DNA of 64,000 bases, from the NCBI GenBank assembly GCA_036401375.1, contig DASWVB010000012.1, forward strand, positions 62,001 to 126,000, given 5' to 3'. Positions 36,099-45,333 of the stretch are shown one piece after another. The DNA comes from DASWUZ01 sp036401375. GTDB taxonomy: Bacteria > Acidobacteriota > Terriglobia > Terriglobales > Acidobacteriaceae. The first letter of the stretch is position 1; each line of letters starts with the position of its first letter. The translations under genes and the position numbers were made by a program. Below the pieces are notes generated by a model that saw only the letters and a list, made by a program, of their open reading frames with translations, was not told the DNA's origin and searched no databases.

Positions 36099-37418
36099 AT
36101 GGAGCTGCTGCAGTTCTTCGTCAAGCCACTGATTGCAGTCGCGCAATCGAGGCAAAGCATCTTCCGAAGTTTCTTGAACTGGATCGTGCCGGCACTGCTC
36201 TGTGCGGCAGCTTCTTCACTGCTGCGAGCGCAGCTCTCTACCGCCGATCATCTCGCAGATCCGGGTTTCTGGCCGACACAATCAGGCTCCGCGCGTGCGG
36301 ACTACCTGGGCTCAGCTGCCTGCTCAGCGTGCCACGCAGCGATGACGGCCACACAGCGTCTGACCCCGATGGCTCGCACCCTGTCCCATGCAGCCGACGC
36401 CCACGCGCTTCGCGCTCATCCTGAGCTGACCTTCCGTATCGCGGGGTCTTCTACAACTCCGTCAATTCGCTACGAGATCAAGACCGGGGGCAACCAGAGC
36501 ACCTACACCGTTACGGATGGGAAGAGCACCTTGAGCGCCAGCCTCCTCTGGGCCTTCGGCACCCCTCGCATCGGACAGTCGTATCTCTTCAAGAAAGAAG
36601 ATGGACACTTTTACGAGGCTCGCGTCACTTACTTTGAACATCTCCAGAAGCTGGACTTCACGCCCTCCCGCGCATTGACCTCACCGGCGAGCCTCTCTGA
36701 AGCGATGTACCGCGAGGTTGATCCGACGGAAGTCAGCCGCTGCTTCGCCTGTCACAGCACCGCCTCCTCGACGTCGGGCCAGTTCGACGAGAAGAGCATG
36801 GTGCCCGGCGTTACCTGCGAGGCCTGCCACGGTCCGGGGGCAAGGCACGTGGCGCTGATGCAGAGCCCCCTCCAGAACGCCGTCCAGGGCTCAGTAGCGG
36901 CACCTGCGGGGTCGGACGCGGCTTTCAAGTCGGACGCAACATCGAGTGCAAGCGGAATCTACAACGCCGCCTACCTCTCGCCCGCCGACTCGGTCGACTA
37001 CTGTGGATCGTGTCACGGCGCCTGGTGGGACGTGAAGCTGGCCGGCGTGAGGGGCCCGTCGACGGCCAGGTCAGCACCCTACCGGCTTGTAACCAGCAAG
37101 TGCTGGGGAAAGGGCGACGCCCGCCTTACCTGCACGGCGTGCCACGACCCGCACGTGCAGTTACAGACAGAGTCGGCTGCCTACGACCATGTCTGCCTGC
37201 AGTGCCACGCCGCTTCCATCATCGGTGTGCATACCGCCGACACTCCAGAGAAAGCTGCCGGAAAAGCGTCCTTGAAGGCTGCCGGCAAAGCGTGCCCGGT
37301 GCAGTCCAGCAAATGCACCTCCTGCCACATGCAGAAGGTCTACGTTCCGGAGATGCATGACGTCTTCACCGACCACCGGATACGCATCGCCAGGGCGGGA
37401 GAAATCTTTCCCGAGTAG
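36099..37418 (+). CDS. Seven-haem c-type cytochrome, exported
   Basis: This is a 439-residue periplasmic or membrane-anchored cytochrome c. A hydrophobic segment at residues 27-42 acts as signal or anchor. Seven CXXCH haem-binding motifs are visible: CSACH (75-79), CFACH, CEACH, CGSCH, CTACH, CLQCH and CTSCH. The domain plan matches the 'cytochrome c554 and related' type of multihaem proteins found with TPR and CRTAC1 genes in Acidobacteriota. It probably passes electrons to or from an unknown partner. It is convergent with the second CRTAC1 gene (three bases between stops) and divergent from the TonB receptor operon. Confidence 0.9.
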   Translation: MELLQFFVKPLIAVAQSRQSIFRSFLNWIVPALLCAAASSLLRAQLSTADHLADPGFWPTQSGSARADYLGSAACSACHAAMTATQRLTPMARTLSHAADAHALRAHPELTFRIAGSSTTPSIRYEIKTGGNQSTYTVTDGKSTLSASLLWAFGTPRIGQSYLFKKEDGHFYEARVTYFEHLQKLDFTPSRALTSPASLSEAMYREVDPTEVSRCFACHSTASSTSGQFDEKSMVPGVTCEACHGPGARHVALMQSPLQNAVQGSVAAPAGSDAAFKSDATSSASGIYNAAYLSPADSVDYCGSCHGAWWDVKLAGVRGPSTARSAPYRLVTSKCWGKGDARLTCTACHDPHVQLQTESAAYDHVCLQCHAASIIGVHTADTPEKAAGKASLKAAGKACPVQSSKCTSCHMQKVYVPEMHDVFTDHRIRIARAGEIFPE

Positions 37419-37421
37419 AGG

Positions 37422-39164
37422 CTACTTCCACTTACCCGATCCTTCCAGAATTGTGATGTAGCGATCCAGGGGAAGAGCTGTAAATCGCTCCACCGCGCCG
37501 CTTGGCTCAGGCCACTTCACCTCCAGCCAGTCCAGTTGCGGGCGTGCGCCGATGCCGAGCACCATGCGCGGATCGTGACTGGAGAGGAAGCTTCCCCCTC
37601 CCACCTTCATGCGGCTTCGCTTCAGATTACCTGCCTGCCAGGTCACCCGGGCTCCCACCGCATCGGCATTGCATTTGAGGCCGATGAGTCGTAACCCCAG
37701 CCAGTGGTTGAGACGGCCGGCGTTGTTGCGAAGCAGCAGGGGAGCCTCGTCATTGTTGCTGACCAGTACATCGACACCACCGTCGTTGTTGAAGTCGCCG
37801 ATGGCGAGGCCGCGTGCCGGAAAGTGCCTGGCGAAGACAGGACCGCTCTCGGCGCTCACATCGCGGTACGATCCGCCTTCCTTGTGAAACAGCAGCAGCG
37901 GCTCCTTGTAAGTCACCGTCTTCGAGATGGCGTCAACAAGGTCGTCGGGGAAGCCATTTGCGAGGATCAGGTCAAGGTTGCCGTCGTTGTCGTAGTCAAG
38001 AAACTTCATGCCCCATCCGCTCAACCAGCGCGTAGACATCCCGATGCCGAGCGGCATCGAAACATCCTCAAACGTGCCGTCGCCGCTATTCTCGTACAGT
38101 GAAAATATCTCCTCATCGATATTCGACACGAAGAGGTCCATCCGCCCGTCCTCATTGAAGTCGGCCGAGTCAACCCCCATGCCGGACCGCGCGTGCCCGT
38201 CGGCGCTGTAACCTACATCAGCGCTCAGTCCCTTCTCTTCAAACCGGGGGCCTCCGCTGCGGTCGCCACGGTTGACATACAGGAAGTTCGCCACCGTATC
38301 GTTCGATACGAAGAGGTCCATTCGCCCATCGTTGTTAACGTCGGTTGCGACCGCTCCCCAGGCCTTACCGGGGTGTTCGCCGATACCGGACACCTTGCTC
38401 ACATCCGAAAAAGTGCCGTCGCCATTGTTATGAAACAGCAGGCTGGGAACGGGCTTGAAGACACGCGGGTGGCAATAGTGATGTTCGCCATCCTGGTCGA
38501 TACCACACGTGATCGACTTGTCAAACTTTGCAAACTGCCCGACGAAGAGGTCAAGACGTCCATCGCCATCGTAGTCGAACCACACCGCGCTGGTGCTCCA
38601 GCCTTGCGCACGCACTCCGGCCCTGACGGTCACATCCGTAAACGTTCCATCGCCGTTGTTGTGATAGAGAATGTTCTGACCGTACTGCGTGATGTAGATG
38701 TCGGGCAGGCCGTCATTGTCGTAATCTCCGACCGCGACACCCATTCCATATCCGCCGCCGCCTACCCCGGCCCTCACGGTCACGTCGGTAAACGTACCAT
38801 CCCGATTGTTGCGATAGAGCGCGTTGCGCAGCGGCTTGGGCGGATCGAAGAAGTCGCACTTGCCGCTGTTGACGAGGTAGATATCCATCCAGCCATCGTT
38901 GTCATAGTCGAGAAAGGCACAGCCAGCGCCGCTGGTCTCCGGCAGGTTCTTCTCCCGCGATCTGCCCGCAGAATGAACCCAACTAATGCCGCTGTCTCTG
39001 GGCAACACCTCCTCAAAAGTCGCCAGATGCCGCGGCGCCGCAGCGCCATAGCCCGGAAACTCGGGCAGCGACAGGCCGGCAGCAAGGAGGCCGAGTTGTC
39101 GCAGGACCTCGCGCCGCGAAGGAACTGTCCGGCACGGGTGAGTTGCGCAAGTCGGTTTCAGCAT
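37422..39164 (-). CDS. CRTAC1 family protein, Tat-exported
   Basis: This is a 580-residue FG-GAP/ASPIC-UnbV protein paralogous to the one at 27901. It begins with a twin-arginine type leader (SRREVLRQLGLLAAGLSLP), so it is probably folded before export, unlike the first paralogue with a Sec-type leader. Calcium-binding blades include DYDNDGWMDIYLVNSG, DYDNDGLPDIYITQYG, DVNNDGRMDLFVSNDT and DFNNDGGVDVLVSNND. The C-terminus has GGGSFLSSHDPRMVLGIG and VKWPEPSGAVERF. Function unknown; its context with a cytochrome and TPR proteins suggests an extracytoplasmic assembly or redox-linked role. Confidence 0.88.
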   Translation of the reverse strand: MLKPTCATHPCRTVPSRREVLRQLGLLAAGLSLPEFPGYGAAAPRHLATFEEVLPRDSGISWVHSAGRSREKNLPETSGAGCAFLDYDNDGWMDIYLVNSGKCDFFDPPKPLRNALYRNNRDGTFTDVTVRAGVGGGGYGMGVAVGDYDNDGLPDIYITQYGQNILYHNNGDGTFTDVTVRAGVRAQGWSTSAVWFDYDGDGRLDLFVGQFAKFDKSITCGIDQDGEHHYCHPRVFKPVPSLLFHNNGDGTFSDVSKVSGIGEHPGKAWGAVATDVNNDGRMDLFVSNDTVANFLYVNRGDRSGGPRFEEKGLSADVGYSADGHARSGMGVDSADFNEDGRMDLFVSNIDEEIFSLYENSGDGTFEDVSMPLGIGMSTRWLSGWGMKFLDYDNDGNLDLILANGFPDDLVDAISKTVTYKEPLLLFHKEGGSYRDVSAESGPVFARHFPARGLAIGDFNNDGGVDVLVSNNDEAPLLLRNNAGRLNHWLGLRLIGLKCNADAVGARVTWQAGNLKRSRMKVGGGSFLSSHDPRMVLGIGARPQLDWLEVKWPEPSGAVERFTALPLDRYITILEGSGKWK

Positions 39165-39356
39165 CGCTGCATTATATTGTCCACTTAAGGCAGCGCAGCA
39201 TGTGCTTATGCCGGGCGCCGCAGGGTGAGGCGTCGAGGTCTAGAGGCTCGGCGTAGAGTCCGGCATTACACTATGTCCAGCCGCTCTACACAGAGCCGCA
39301 GTCACTGGCGGTCGCCACCATACCCGATGTTCGTTCCACTGCCCCAGATCGCCAGC

Positions 39357-41636
39357 ATGCGCGTTGCGCGACTGATCGGATTCCTCGCCCGATTCAGTCT
39401 CGCGGCTTCGCTGCTCTGTGTGCCGATCGGCGCAGCCGCCGCGCAGAGCGACGACACTTCGACAGCCTCGACCTCTCGAGCCGGGAGCCCCATTCCAGCC
39501 AGCCGCGACTTCGACGCTGTCTCAAGAGACGCGGCAGCCGCACGAGAGGCGGGAGAGACAGCGAAAGCTGTTGATGAGTACGCGCGGGCACTAGCGCTGC
39601 ATCCGAACTGGGCCGAGGGATGGTGGTACCTGGGCACATTGCAGTATGCCCTCGATCATTACTCCGAAGCGGTTCCTTCTCTCAAGAAGCTGCTGGAACT
39701 CGCTCCCGGCAATGCCGATGGCTGGAGTCTGCTCGGCCTATGTGAGTTCGAGACCAGGAATTACGCAGCCTCCCTCGCAGACCTCGAAAAAGCAGCATCG
39801 CTCGGGAACCTCGATGATCCGGAGATTGGGCGCGTCGCAGCCTACCACCTGGCGATGCTGCTTAACCGGAACGGGGAGTTCGGACGAGCAGCCAGGACGC
39901 TCTCAGCCGCACTTGGAGATGGCCCCTACCCGCAGCAGGCGAAGATCGTGCTCGCCATCGCCCTGCTCCGCGCACCCCTGCTGCCCCAGGAGATCGATCC
40001 CACACATGATGCGCTGCTGCAGAGAACGGGTGAGGTGGCCACCCTGCTGGCACGAAGTGAAATGGGAAAAGCTCTCGAGCTCTTTCCGGCCTTGACGCGC
40101 GACTTTCCCAGGGTGGCTTACCTGCACCTCGCCTATGGCATCGCGCTGGCTTCCAATGGTCAACCCGCCGAGGCCCTGGTCCAACTCCAGGCTGAAATAG
40201 AAGACTCCCCCGCGAGCGAGCTGCCACTGATCCAGGTGAGCGCGGTAGAGCGATCACTCGGGCATCTCGAAGAGGCTCGCCGAGCCGCGGAACGTGCAGT
40301 CGCCCTGGCGCCAACGTCGGCAGCGGCACACCAGGCGCTGTCCGCAGCATTGCAGTCCTTAGGAAAGGGCCAGGCCGCGGCTGCAGAGGCTCGCCTCGCC
40401 GATTCGCTGCCCCCCTCGCCCCCTGACTCAGAGTCCGTCAAGGCGCGAGTCAGAGACTGGTACAGCTCGTCGCGAAAGGCGGCGCCTAGCGATGAGGCCA
40501 AAGAAGATGCTGCGCAGCTCAATGGTGGCGGTCCAAAGCCCGAGGACGATGAATTTGAGAACGCAGCACGAGCCGCGGCTGCCGCCGAAGCCTCGGGCAA
40601 TGCGCCCGAAGCGATCCGCTTGTATGAGCACGCACTGCAGCAACGTCCAGGCTGGGATCTCGGACTCTTCAGCCTGGGCATGGTCAGCTACTCCGCGGGA
40701 CTCTACCCCCAGGCAGTCGAGAACCTGACGAGATACCTCGAGCGCAATACCGCGGACGGCAGCGCGTGGGCCGTCCTCGGCCTCTGCGAATTCGAGCTGA
40801 AAGACTACGACAACGCTCTCATTCACCTGGAGAGAGGCGAACAGCTCAACCTGCAAGGCTCCCCGGAGTCACTCCAGATCGCGCGCTATCATCTCGGCAT
40901 TCTGCGCAACCGCGTAGCGCGCTTTGAAGAGGCGACATCGATACTGGCATCGGCGGCAAAGCCCGCGCCGCTCAGGGGTGACGTGGAGTTCGCCATGGGA
41001 ATAGCTCAGTTGCGAATGCCCCTGCTGCCTGCCCAGGTACCTGCATCGAGCCGGCCGCTGGTGAGAGACGCAGGTGCGATCGCGGTCCTGCTGCAGCAGG
41101 GCAGATACGAGACAGCCTTCGCCGGCTTCCAGAGACTGCTCGTCAAATTTCCTCAGACTCCGTTCCTTCACCTTGCCTATGGAGTGGCGCTCGCGTCTTT
41201 GTCGAAGTACGACGAAGCCGCCGAACAGATGCAGCAGGAGCTCCTCATCTCACCCTCCAGCGAGTGGCCCAACATCCGCCTCGCCTGGATAGCCCTGCGC
41301 CAGCATCGCGCCGCGGATGCCCTGACGCCGGCTCGTCGCGCTGTGGCACTCGCGCCCGACTCCGCCGAGGCGCATTACCTGCTCGGCCGCGCCTCGCTCG
41401 AGTCCGGGGATCCCAATACAGCGCTCGACGAGCTGCGAAAGGCAGACAAGATCGCCCCGGGCAGCGCCGAAGTTCACTTCGCCCTCGGCAGGGCGTACTC
41501 AAAGGCTGGACAGCCCGAAAGAGCGGAACAGGAGCGCGCCGAATTTGAGCGTCTGAATGCCAGGCTGCAAACCTCTGCGCCCGCCGGCGACGCCTACGAG
41601 GGGCCCCATGACGCGGGTGATCTCTCTACGCCCTAG
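39357..41636 (+). CDS. TPR protein with an internal duplication, exported
   Basis: This is a TPR scaffold of about 759 residues with a signal peptide (LIGFLARFSLAASLLCVPIG). The body consists of two similar halves: WWYLGTLQYALDHYSEAVPS with GWSLLGLCEFETRNYAASLA in the first, and LFSLGMVSYSAGLYPQAVEN with AWAVLGLCEFELKDYDNALI in the second, each followed by similar helices and KFPQTPFLHLAYGVALAS-like blocks. An acidic, Ala-rich linker joins them. The exact start is uncertain: the frame opens at 39225 and other ATGs lie at 39273 and 39327; 39357 gives the best signal peptide. It completes the CRTAC1/TPR/cytochrome cluster. Confidence 0.82.
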   Translation: MRVARLIGFLARFSLAASLLCVPIGAAAAQSDDTSTASTSRAGSPIPASRDFDAVSRDAAAAREAGETAKAVDEYARALALHPNWAEGWWYLGTLQYALDHYSEAVPSLKKLLELAPGNADGWSLLGLCEFETRNYAASLADLEKAASLGNLDDPEIGRVAAYHLAMLLNRNGEFGRAARTLSAALGDGPYPQQAKIVLAIALLRAPLLPQEIDPTHDALLQRTGEVATLLARSEMGKALELFPALTRDFPRVAYLHLAYGIALASNGQPAEALVQLQAEIEDSPASELPLIQVSAVERSLGHLEEARRAAERAVALAPTSAAAHQALSAALQSLGKGQAAAAEARLADSLPPSPPDSESVKARVRDWYSSSRKAAPSDEAKEDAAQLNGGGPKPEDDEFENAARAAAAAEASGNAPEAIRLYEHALQQRPGWDLGLFSLGMVSYSAGLYPQAVENLTRYLERNTADGSAWAVLGLCEFELKDYDNALIHLERGEQLNLQGSPESLQIARYHLGILRNRVARFEEATSILASAAKPAPLRGDVEFAMGIAQLRMPLLPAQVPASSRPLVRDAGAIAVLLQQGRYETAFAGFQRLLVKFPQTPFLHLAYGVALASLSKYDEAAEQMQQELLISPSSEWPNIRLAWIALRQHRAADALTPARRAVALAPDSAEAHYLLGRASLESGDPNTALDELRKADKIAPGSAEVHFALGRAYSKAGQPERAEQERAEFERLNARLQTSAPAGDAYEGPHDAGDLSTP

Positions 41637-41816
41637 TTAGCGCCGGGGAGGTCAATCTAGATTTGACCCCGGTTCGCGGGGACCGAGGGAACTCGGATGA
41701 TCTTTTGGCGAGCAGGAGCAAGCGCGACCTTAAGGCGCAGGTGTACTATGGGCTCCCGGACGCGCAAAGCATTCCGGGTCTCACATCAGATACTGCCATC
41801 CAGGGGGGTACCCACC

Positions 41817-42185
41817 ATGCAGGGCACCAGGCGCAATGCATTGCGCACGCTGTTTGGCGCAGCCGCAGCAATCATCGCGCTGCGGCGCCAGGTCGAGGCC
41901 CAGAGGAGCCCGCAGCCCATGCCCTCTCCAAACGCCCCGGCTAACGAGAATATTCCCGCGGGTCTCGACAGCCCCGAGATCATCCATCCGGATCGAGCGG
42001 CCCGCGCCACGCTTAACCGTACCGCGCTCAGAACAGATGTAGAGATGCTCTACCGCTCCGCAGTTGAGCTGCGCGATGATGTCCTGCACACCGACATTAA
42101 TGCCACGCTATCGCTCGGTGTCGTAAAGAAGGCTCATGACATCGAGCGCCTCGCGAAGCAGATCAAAGAGCGTGCGAAGGGGTGA
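41817..42185 (+). CDS. Small exported protein, function unknown
   Basis: This is a 122-residue protein with an Arg-rich leader (TRRNALRTLFGAAAAIIALR) that could be a Tat or Sec signal, a Pro/Asn-rich linker and a helical domain (ATLNRTALRTDVEMLYRSAV, DINATLSLGVVKKAHDIERL) ending KQIKERAKG. AGGGGGG precedes ATG 41817. Similar short proteins with a final 'EIERLAKQIK-x-KAK' helix are familiar to me from Acidobacteriota as uncharacterised. Its stop overlaps the GTG of the following RHS fragment, but that overlap may be accidental. Confidence 0.6.
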   Translation: MQGTRRNALRTLFGAAAAIIALRRQVEAQRSPQPMPSPNAPANENIPAGLDSPEIIHPDRAARATLNRTALRTDVEMLYRSAVELRDDVLHTDINATLSLGVVKKAHDIERLAKQIKERAKG

Positions 42186-43423
42186 CGGCAGTGTTCCGCA
42201 TCCCGCAGAGTGCGGGGCTGCCGGGTAGAGACGTTACTGCTCACCGCTGCCCCCGTTTGATTGCCTCGGCGATCTCATCGAGTGCCCTCGCCATGCCGAA
42301 GGGCGCGACAGCGCTGATCTGGTACGACGCCTCCAATCAGGTGGTCAGGTTTCAAACACCTTCGGCAACGCAGGAGTTTTATCACAATCCGGCTGGCCAG
42401 CGGGTCTCTACGTGGAACGCAGGTACCGGCGCACAGATTGCGGGCAACTACTACTGGGGCAGCACCCCTGTAGCCTTCTACTACAACGACAACAAGACTC
42501 ACTTTCAGCACCAGGACTGGGTCGGTACCGAACGCGAGCAGACCTCCTACAACGGTGCCGTAGAGGCGACCTATACTTCATTGCCCTTCGGAGATCAGAC
42601 AGCTATCAACGGCCTCAACCAGGATGGAGATCATTTTGCAGGTCTGGATTATGATCAGACGTCCTACATCCATCGTGCGCAGTTCCGGGATTATTCCCAG
42701 CTTCAGGGCAGATGGCTCTCGCCTGACCCATACGCCGGCTCCTACGATCCTTCCAACCCACAGAGCTTCAATCGGTATGCCTATGCCCTGAATAATCCGG
42801 TCAGCTTGGTGGACCCTTCCGGACTTGTACCACGGCTTGCGTGTTATCCAAGGCCCACACCCGCAGCCAGCGTAACTATAACGGTAAGGGATCCTGACGG
42901 AAAACCCCTCAGCGATTCCTCGTCTTATCTTCAGGCAAATTCATACTTCTTCTGTTATTTCTACGACGACGGAATAAGTTCCTCCTCAGGGTTCTTTGGA
43001 TTATTCTCTGGGTCATCTGCCCCAAGTAACGGGACGCCTTTGTACAAGAATCCATGCATACAAAGTGCCCTCGCCAAAGGCGCTGCAAGTACAGCTCTTG
43101 ATGCGGTAGGACTGCTACCCGAAGGCGGCGCTGTTGCAGGAGCGTTTAGTCTTTGGCATGGGGCGGCAGGGGTTTCTAACGGAATCAAAATCCTTCAGCG
43201 AGTCAAATTTGGGGTGGGCATCATCTCCACTGCCAACGCAGGGTCCGATGCCTCGCAGGATGGTGCTCTTTCACTTGCCGGTGCCCAGCTCGCCACCGGC
43301 TTTGCATCGATTGGAGCAGGTCTCGCAAAGGCCACGCCGATTGTCGGACAAGTTCTATCCGGCATCTCGGTTGCTGAAGACTTGTATGGAACTTATAAGG
43401 CGGTGGCCGGATGCCATCCCTAG
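42182..43423 (+). CDS. Truncated RHS core with tip 5 (second RHS lineage)
   Basis: This is a 413-residue RHS fragment whose similarity begins near residue 40 (WYDASNQVVRFQ). It then runs through HFQHQDWVGTEREQTSYNGA, YTSLPFGD, GRWLSPDPYAGSYDPSNPQS and YALNNPVSLVDPSGL, the conserved core end. The core belongs to a different lineage from the 15850-23120 copies. The tip (about residues 215-413) has Cys pairs and Ser/Phe-rich DDGISSSSGFFGLFS followed by Ala/Gly-rich hydrophobic helices. It is not recognised as a known toxin. The first 40 residues are probably not original, so the 5' end is a truncation. A four-span membrane protein overlaps the end. Confidence 0.72.
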   Translation: MTAVFRIPQSAGLPGRDVTAHRCPRLIASAISSSALAMPKGATALIWYDASNQVVRFQTPSATQEFYHNPAGQRVSTWNAGTGAQIAGNYYWGSTPVAFYYNDNKTHFQHQDWVGTEREQTSYNGAVEATYTSLPFGDQTAINGLNQDGDHFAGLDYDQTSYIHRAQFRDYSQLQGRWLSPDPYAGSYDPSNPQSFNRYAYALNNPVSLVDPSGLVPRLACYPRPTPAASVTITVRDPDGKPLSDSSSYLQANSYFFCYFYDDGISSSSGFFGLFSGSSAPSNGTPLYKNPCIQSALAKGAASTALDAVGLLPEGGAVAGAFSLWHGAAGVSNGIKILQRVKFGVGIISTANAGSDASQDGALSLAGAQLATGFASIGAGLAKATPIVGQVLSGISVAEDLYGTYKAVAGCHP

Positions 43424-43806
43424 ACAAATTAGTTACCGAAGAAGACAGAAAAATGCGCTTGCCGTGGTGGGGCGTTCTCTGTGTCATTTTGGGTGCCCTG
43501 GCCCTGCTGATCCTGTTCGATCATTTTGGAAAGTTAACTCTCGCTCGTCCAACCATGACTTCGGCGGCGATGGTGGTTATAGCAATCGCAATGCGGTGGA
43601 AGCTGAAAGGGCATGGCTGGTTTTGGTTGACCATGATCGTTCTTGCGGCTCTTCATGTGCCGTTGGTGTTGTTGGTTCCATGGACGACCAGGTGGATACC
43701 TGCCTTCATAATAATCCCATTCGGCATGGCCGATCTTTATCTAATGCTCTGGGTTCTCTCCGTGGTTGGGAAGTTCATGGGAGAGCCGGAAGCCTCTGCG
43801 GGATGA
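43411..43806 (+). CDS. Four-span membrane protein, candidate immunity for tip 5
   Basis: This 131-residue protein has four hydrophobic segments (WWGVLCVILGALALLILF, TSAAMVVIAIAMRW, FWLTMIVLAALHVPLVLLV and MADLYLMLWVLSVVGKF). It overlaps the RHS stop by 13 bases if ATG 43411 is used; ATG 43453 (MRLPWWGV) is an alternative. Position and topology fit an immunity protein for a membrane-acting tip, as for the 17089 gene, but no family is known to me. Confidence 0.6.
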   Translation: MPSLDKLVTEEDRKMRLPWWGVLCVILGALALLILFDHFGKLTLARPTMTSAAMVVIAIAMRWKLKGHGWFWLTMIVLAALHVPLVLLVPWTTRWIPAFIIIPFGMADLYLMLWVLSVVGKFMGEPEASAG

Positions 43807-43844
43807 GCTTCGTTGTATAGGCATGAGTCCAATCAGCAGGCCGT

Positions 43845-44115
43845 CTCTCCGGGGGCGGCCTCGCTACGTCTGGGCCTCCATCTGGAGCCGTCCCGCCCGA
43901 TCAAAAAACCACGCTGCTTCGCATCGGCTGGATAGGGACACGTCACCCCAGAATGGGAGCTGCACAGCAACCTTAGGTTGCTGTGCGGGAACTATATGAA
44001 AACAGGCGGCTAAGAGAAACAAGCTCTCAAAGCGGTATCCTGAAAGGAAGCGCACGTTGCTGTAGGGGAACCATACGAGAATCACTCCCTTTGCCTGCTT
44101 GGGCCCGTGCGCACT
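43845..44115 (+). repeat. RHS-associated intergenic repeat, copy D (longest)
   Basis: This is the longest and reference copy. It has a GGCCG/CGGGGGCGGCCTCGCTACG block, then CACGCTGCTTCGCATCGGCT and GACACGTCACCCCAGAATGG shared with copy A. Next comes a perfect 11-bp hairpin at 43962-43986 (GCACAGCAACC, loop TTA), and then AAAACAGGCGGCT, GCGCACGTTGC and TGGGCCC shared with copy C. It follows the tip 5 / membrane protein pair. Confidence 0.75.
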
Positions 44116-45023
44116 CACCTAGGTTGGATCCGGCGCATAATCGAGGAACTATCTTCAGATTTCGGGACGTAATCTTCATCCGGGGCAGCCAGAGGATAGG
44201 AATTCTTACATGCGCTTCTGGGCACACTCCGATCGTCAGGGCCGATCTCCGGACGACGCGGGAAGCCAGTGGCAGCAACTTTCGCTGCACCTTGCTCAAG
44301 TCTCTCAGCTGGCAGTACCGACACCACCGGCTCCTCTGGGTTACTCTGCATGGCTCCTCATGGGTTCTGATAGCACTGGTAAGTGTCGCAACTGATCATC
44401 CCTGCGTCGATTGCAAACAGCGCACCCGCAACATACGGACTCGGGCGCCAGCGATTCGCAGTAGAATCGCAGCCTAATCTGCCGGCTACTTTCGGACGAA
44501 ATTATAGTTTGCTGCTGCCCGAGTGTCGGCCAGATTAGGGGTTGTAGCCGGAGATAAAGCCTAACGTACCGATTAATCTATACGTCCGCAGCGCAGGCCT
44601 CTTGAGCTTTTGTAATCCCGCTAGTTGAAGCAGGCAAATCGCATGCAGGTCGGATTGCATCCCTACATCGGCGTTAGTGGGCAAGTCCAAAACATCACTA
44701 AGTCCGCCCCAGTCTGCTGGGTCTTCCGATCGCGAAGCCGATGCTCTCTCCGAGGCTGCCGGGAACGCTTCCCCACTGTGGCTCAACGTGAGGCGAGCCT
44801 TGATAGCAGCCTCCCAGTTGATTCATCATTACACGACGCATCACGGAAGCAAGAAAGCTGCGGCAGATCGCGAGGAGAGCATCGCTGAGGAAATCGATCC
44901 GAACCGCGCCGGGTGTTCGCGCGAGATTGACGGCATTGCCGTTCCACGCTGATAGGAACGCTGAACAGGACGAATCTTCGGGCAGACTCACTGTGTCGAC
45001 TGCAGCTAAGCGCTTTTAGAATG
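44116..45023. other. Gene-poor stretch before the island boundary
   Basis: About 900 bases with no frame that has a ribosome-binding site, family similarity or protein-like composition on either strand. A short Ala/Arg-rich frame near 44677-44952 is not convincing. No repeat or RNA gene was seen. Confidence 0.4.
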
Positions 45024-45101
45024 TGGTGGCCAGAGACGGGATCGAACCGCCGACGCCGGCCTTTTCAGGGCCGCCTAGCAAGCGCACTAACTAGTCTGGA
45101 A
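45024..45101 (-). tRNA. tRNA-Phe(GAA)-like sequence with decayed 5' half, probable att site
   Basis: On the minus strand the 3' half is tRNA-like: anticodon stem CGGCC/GGCCG around loop CTGAAAA (anticodon GAA), a five-base variable region, T-arm GGCGG-TTCGATC-CCGTC, acceptor strand TCTGGCC, and encoded ACCA. The 5' half is wrong: only five of seven acceptor pairs form and the D-loop lacks the GG pair. This is what an attachment site at the far end of a tRNA-integrated island looks like, where just the 3' part is duplicated. It is probably not a working tRNA. Confidence 0.5.
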
Positions 45102-45333
45102 TCAGCGGAAACGATTGAGGTGTTGAGGGTTATGGCGGAGTTCATCTGGGATCATTTAGGACCATTTAAGCCGGTCTAGGCCGTACGGTGGTCGTTTATT
45201 GGTCGTGCGGGGAAAACCTTCAAACCGTAGATCGAAGGTCAGCGTTTCCGGACCAGTGGTGAAAGGTCCTTTGCTCGCGAGCGCGAAAGGCTCCTAATTA
45301 CTGCCGCCAAACCTTCAGTGAAAAGAAGGTGCA

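Noticed and set aside
44677..44952. Ala/Arg-rich 91-codon frame in the gap before the tRNA-like site
   Set aside because: There is no ribosome-binding site and no known motif, and an opposite-strand frame of equal length overlaps it.
45024..45101. Reading the tRNA-Phe-like sequence as a working tRNA gene
   Set aside because: Two acceptor pairs fail and the D-loop lacks its conserved GG, so an attachment-site remnant is the better explanation.
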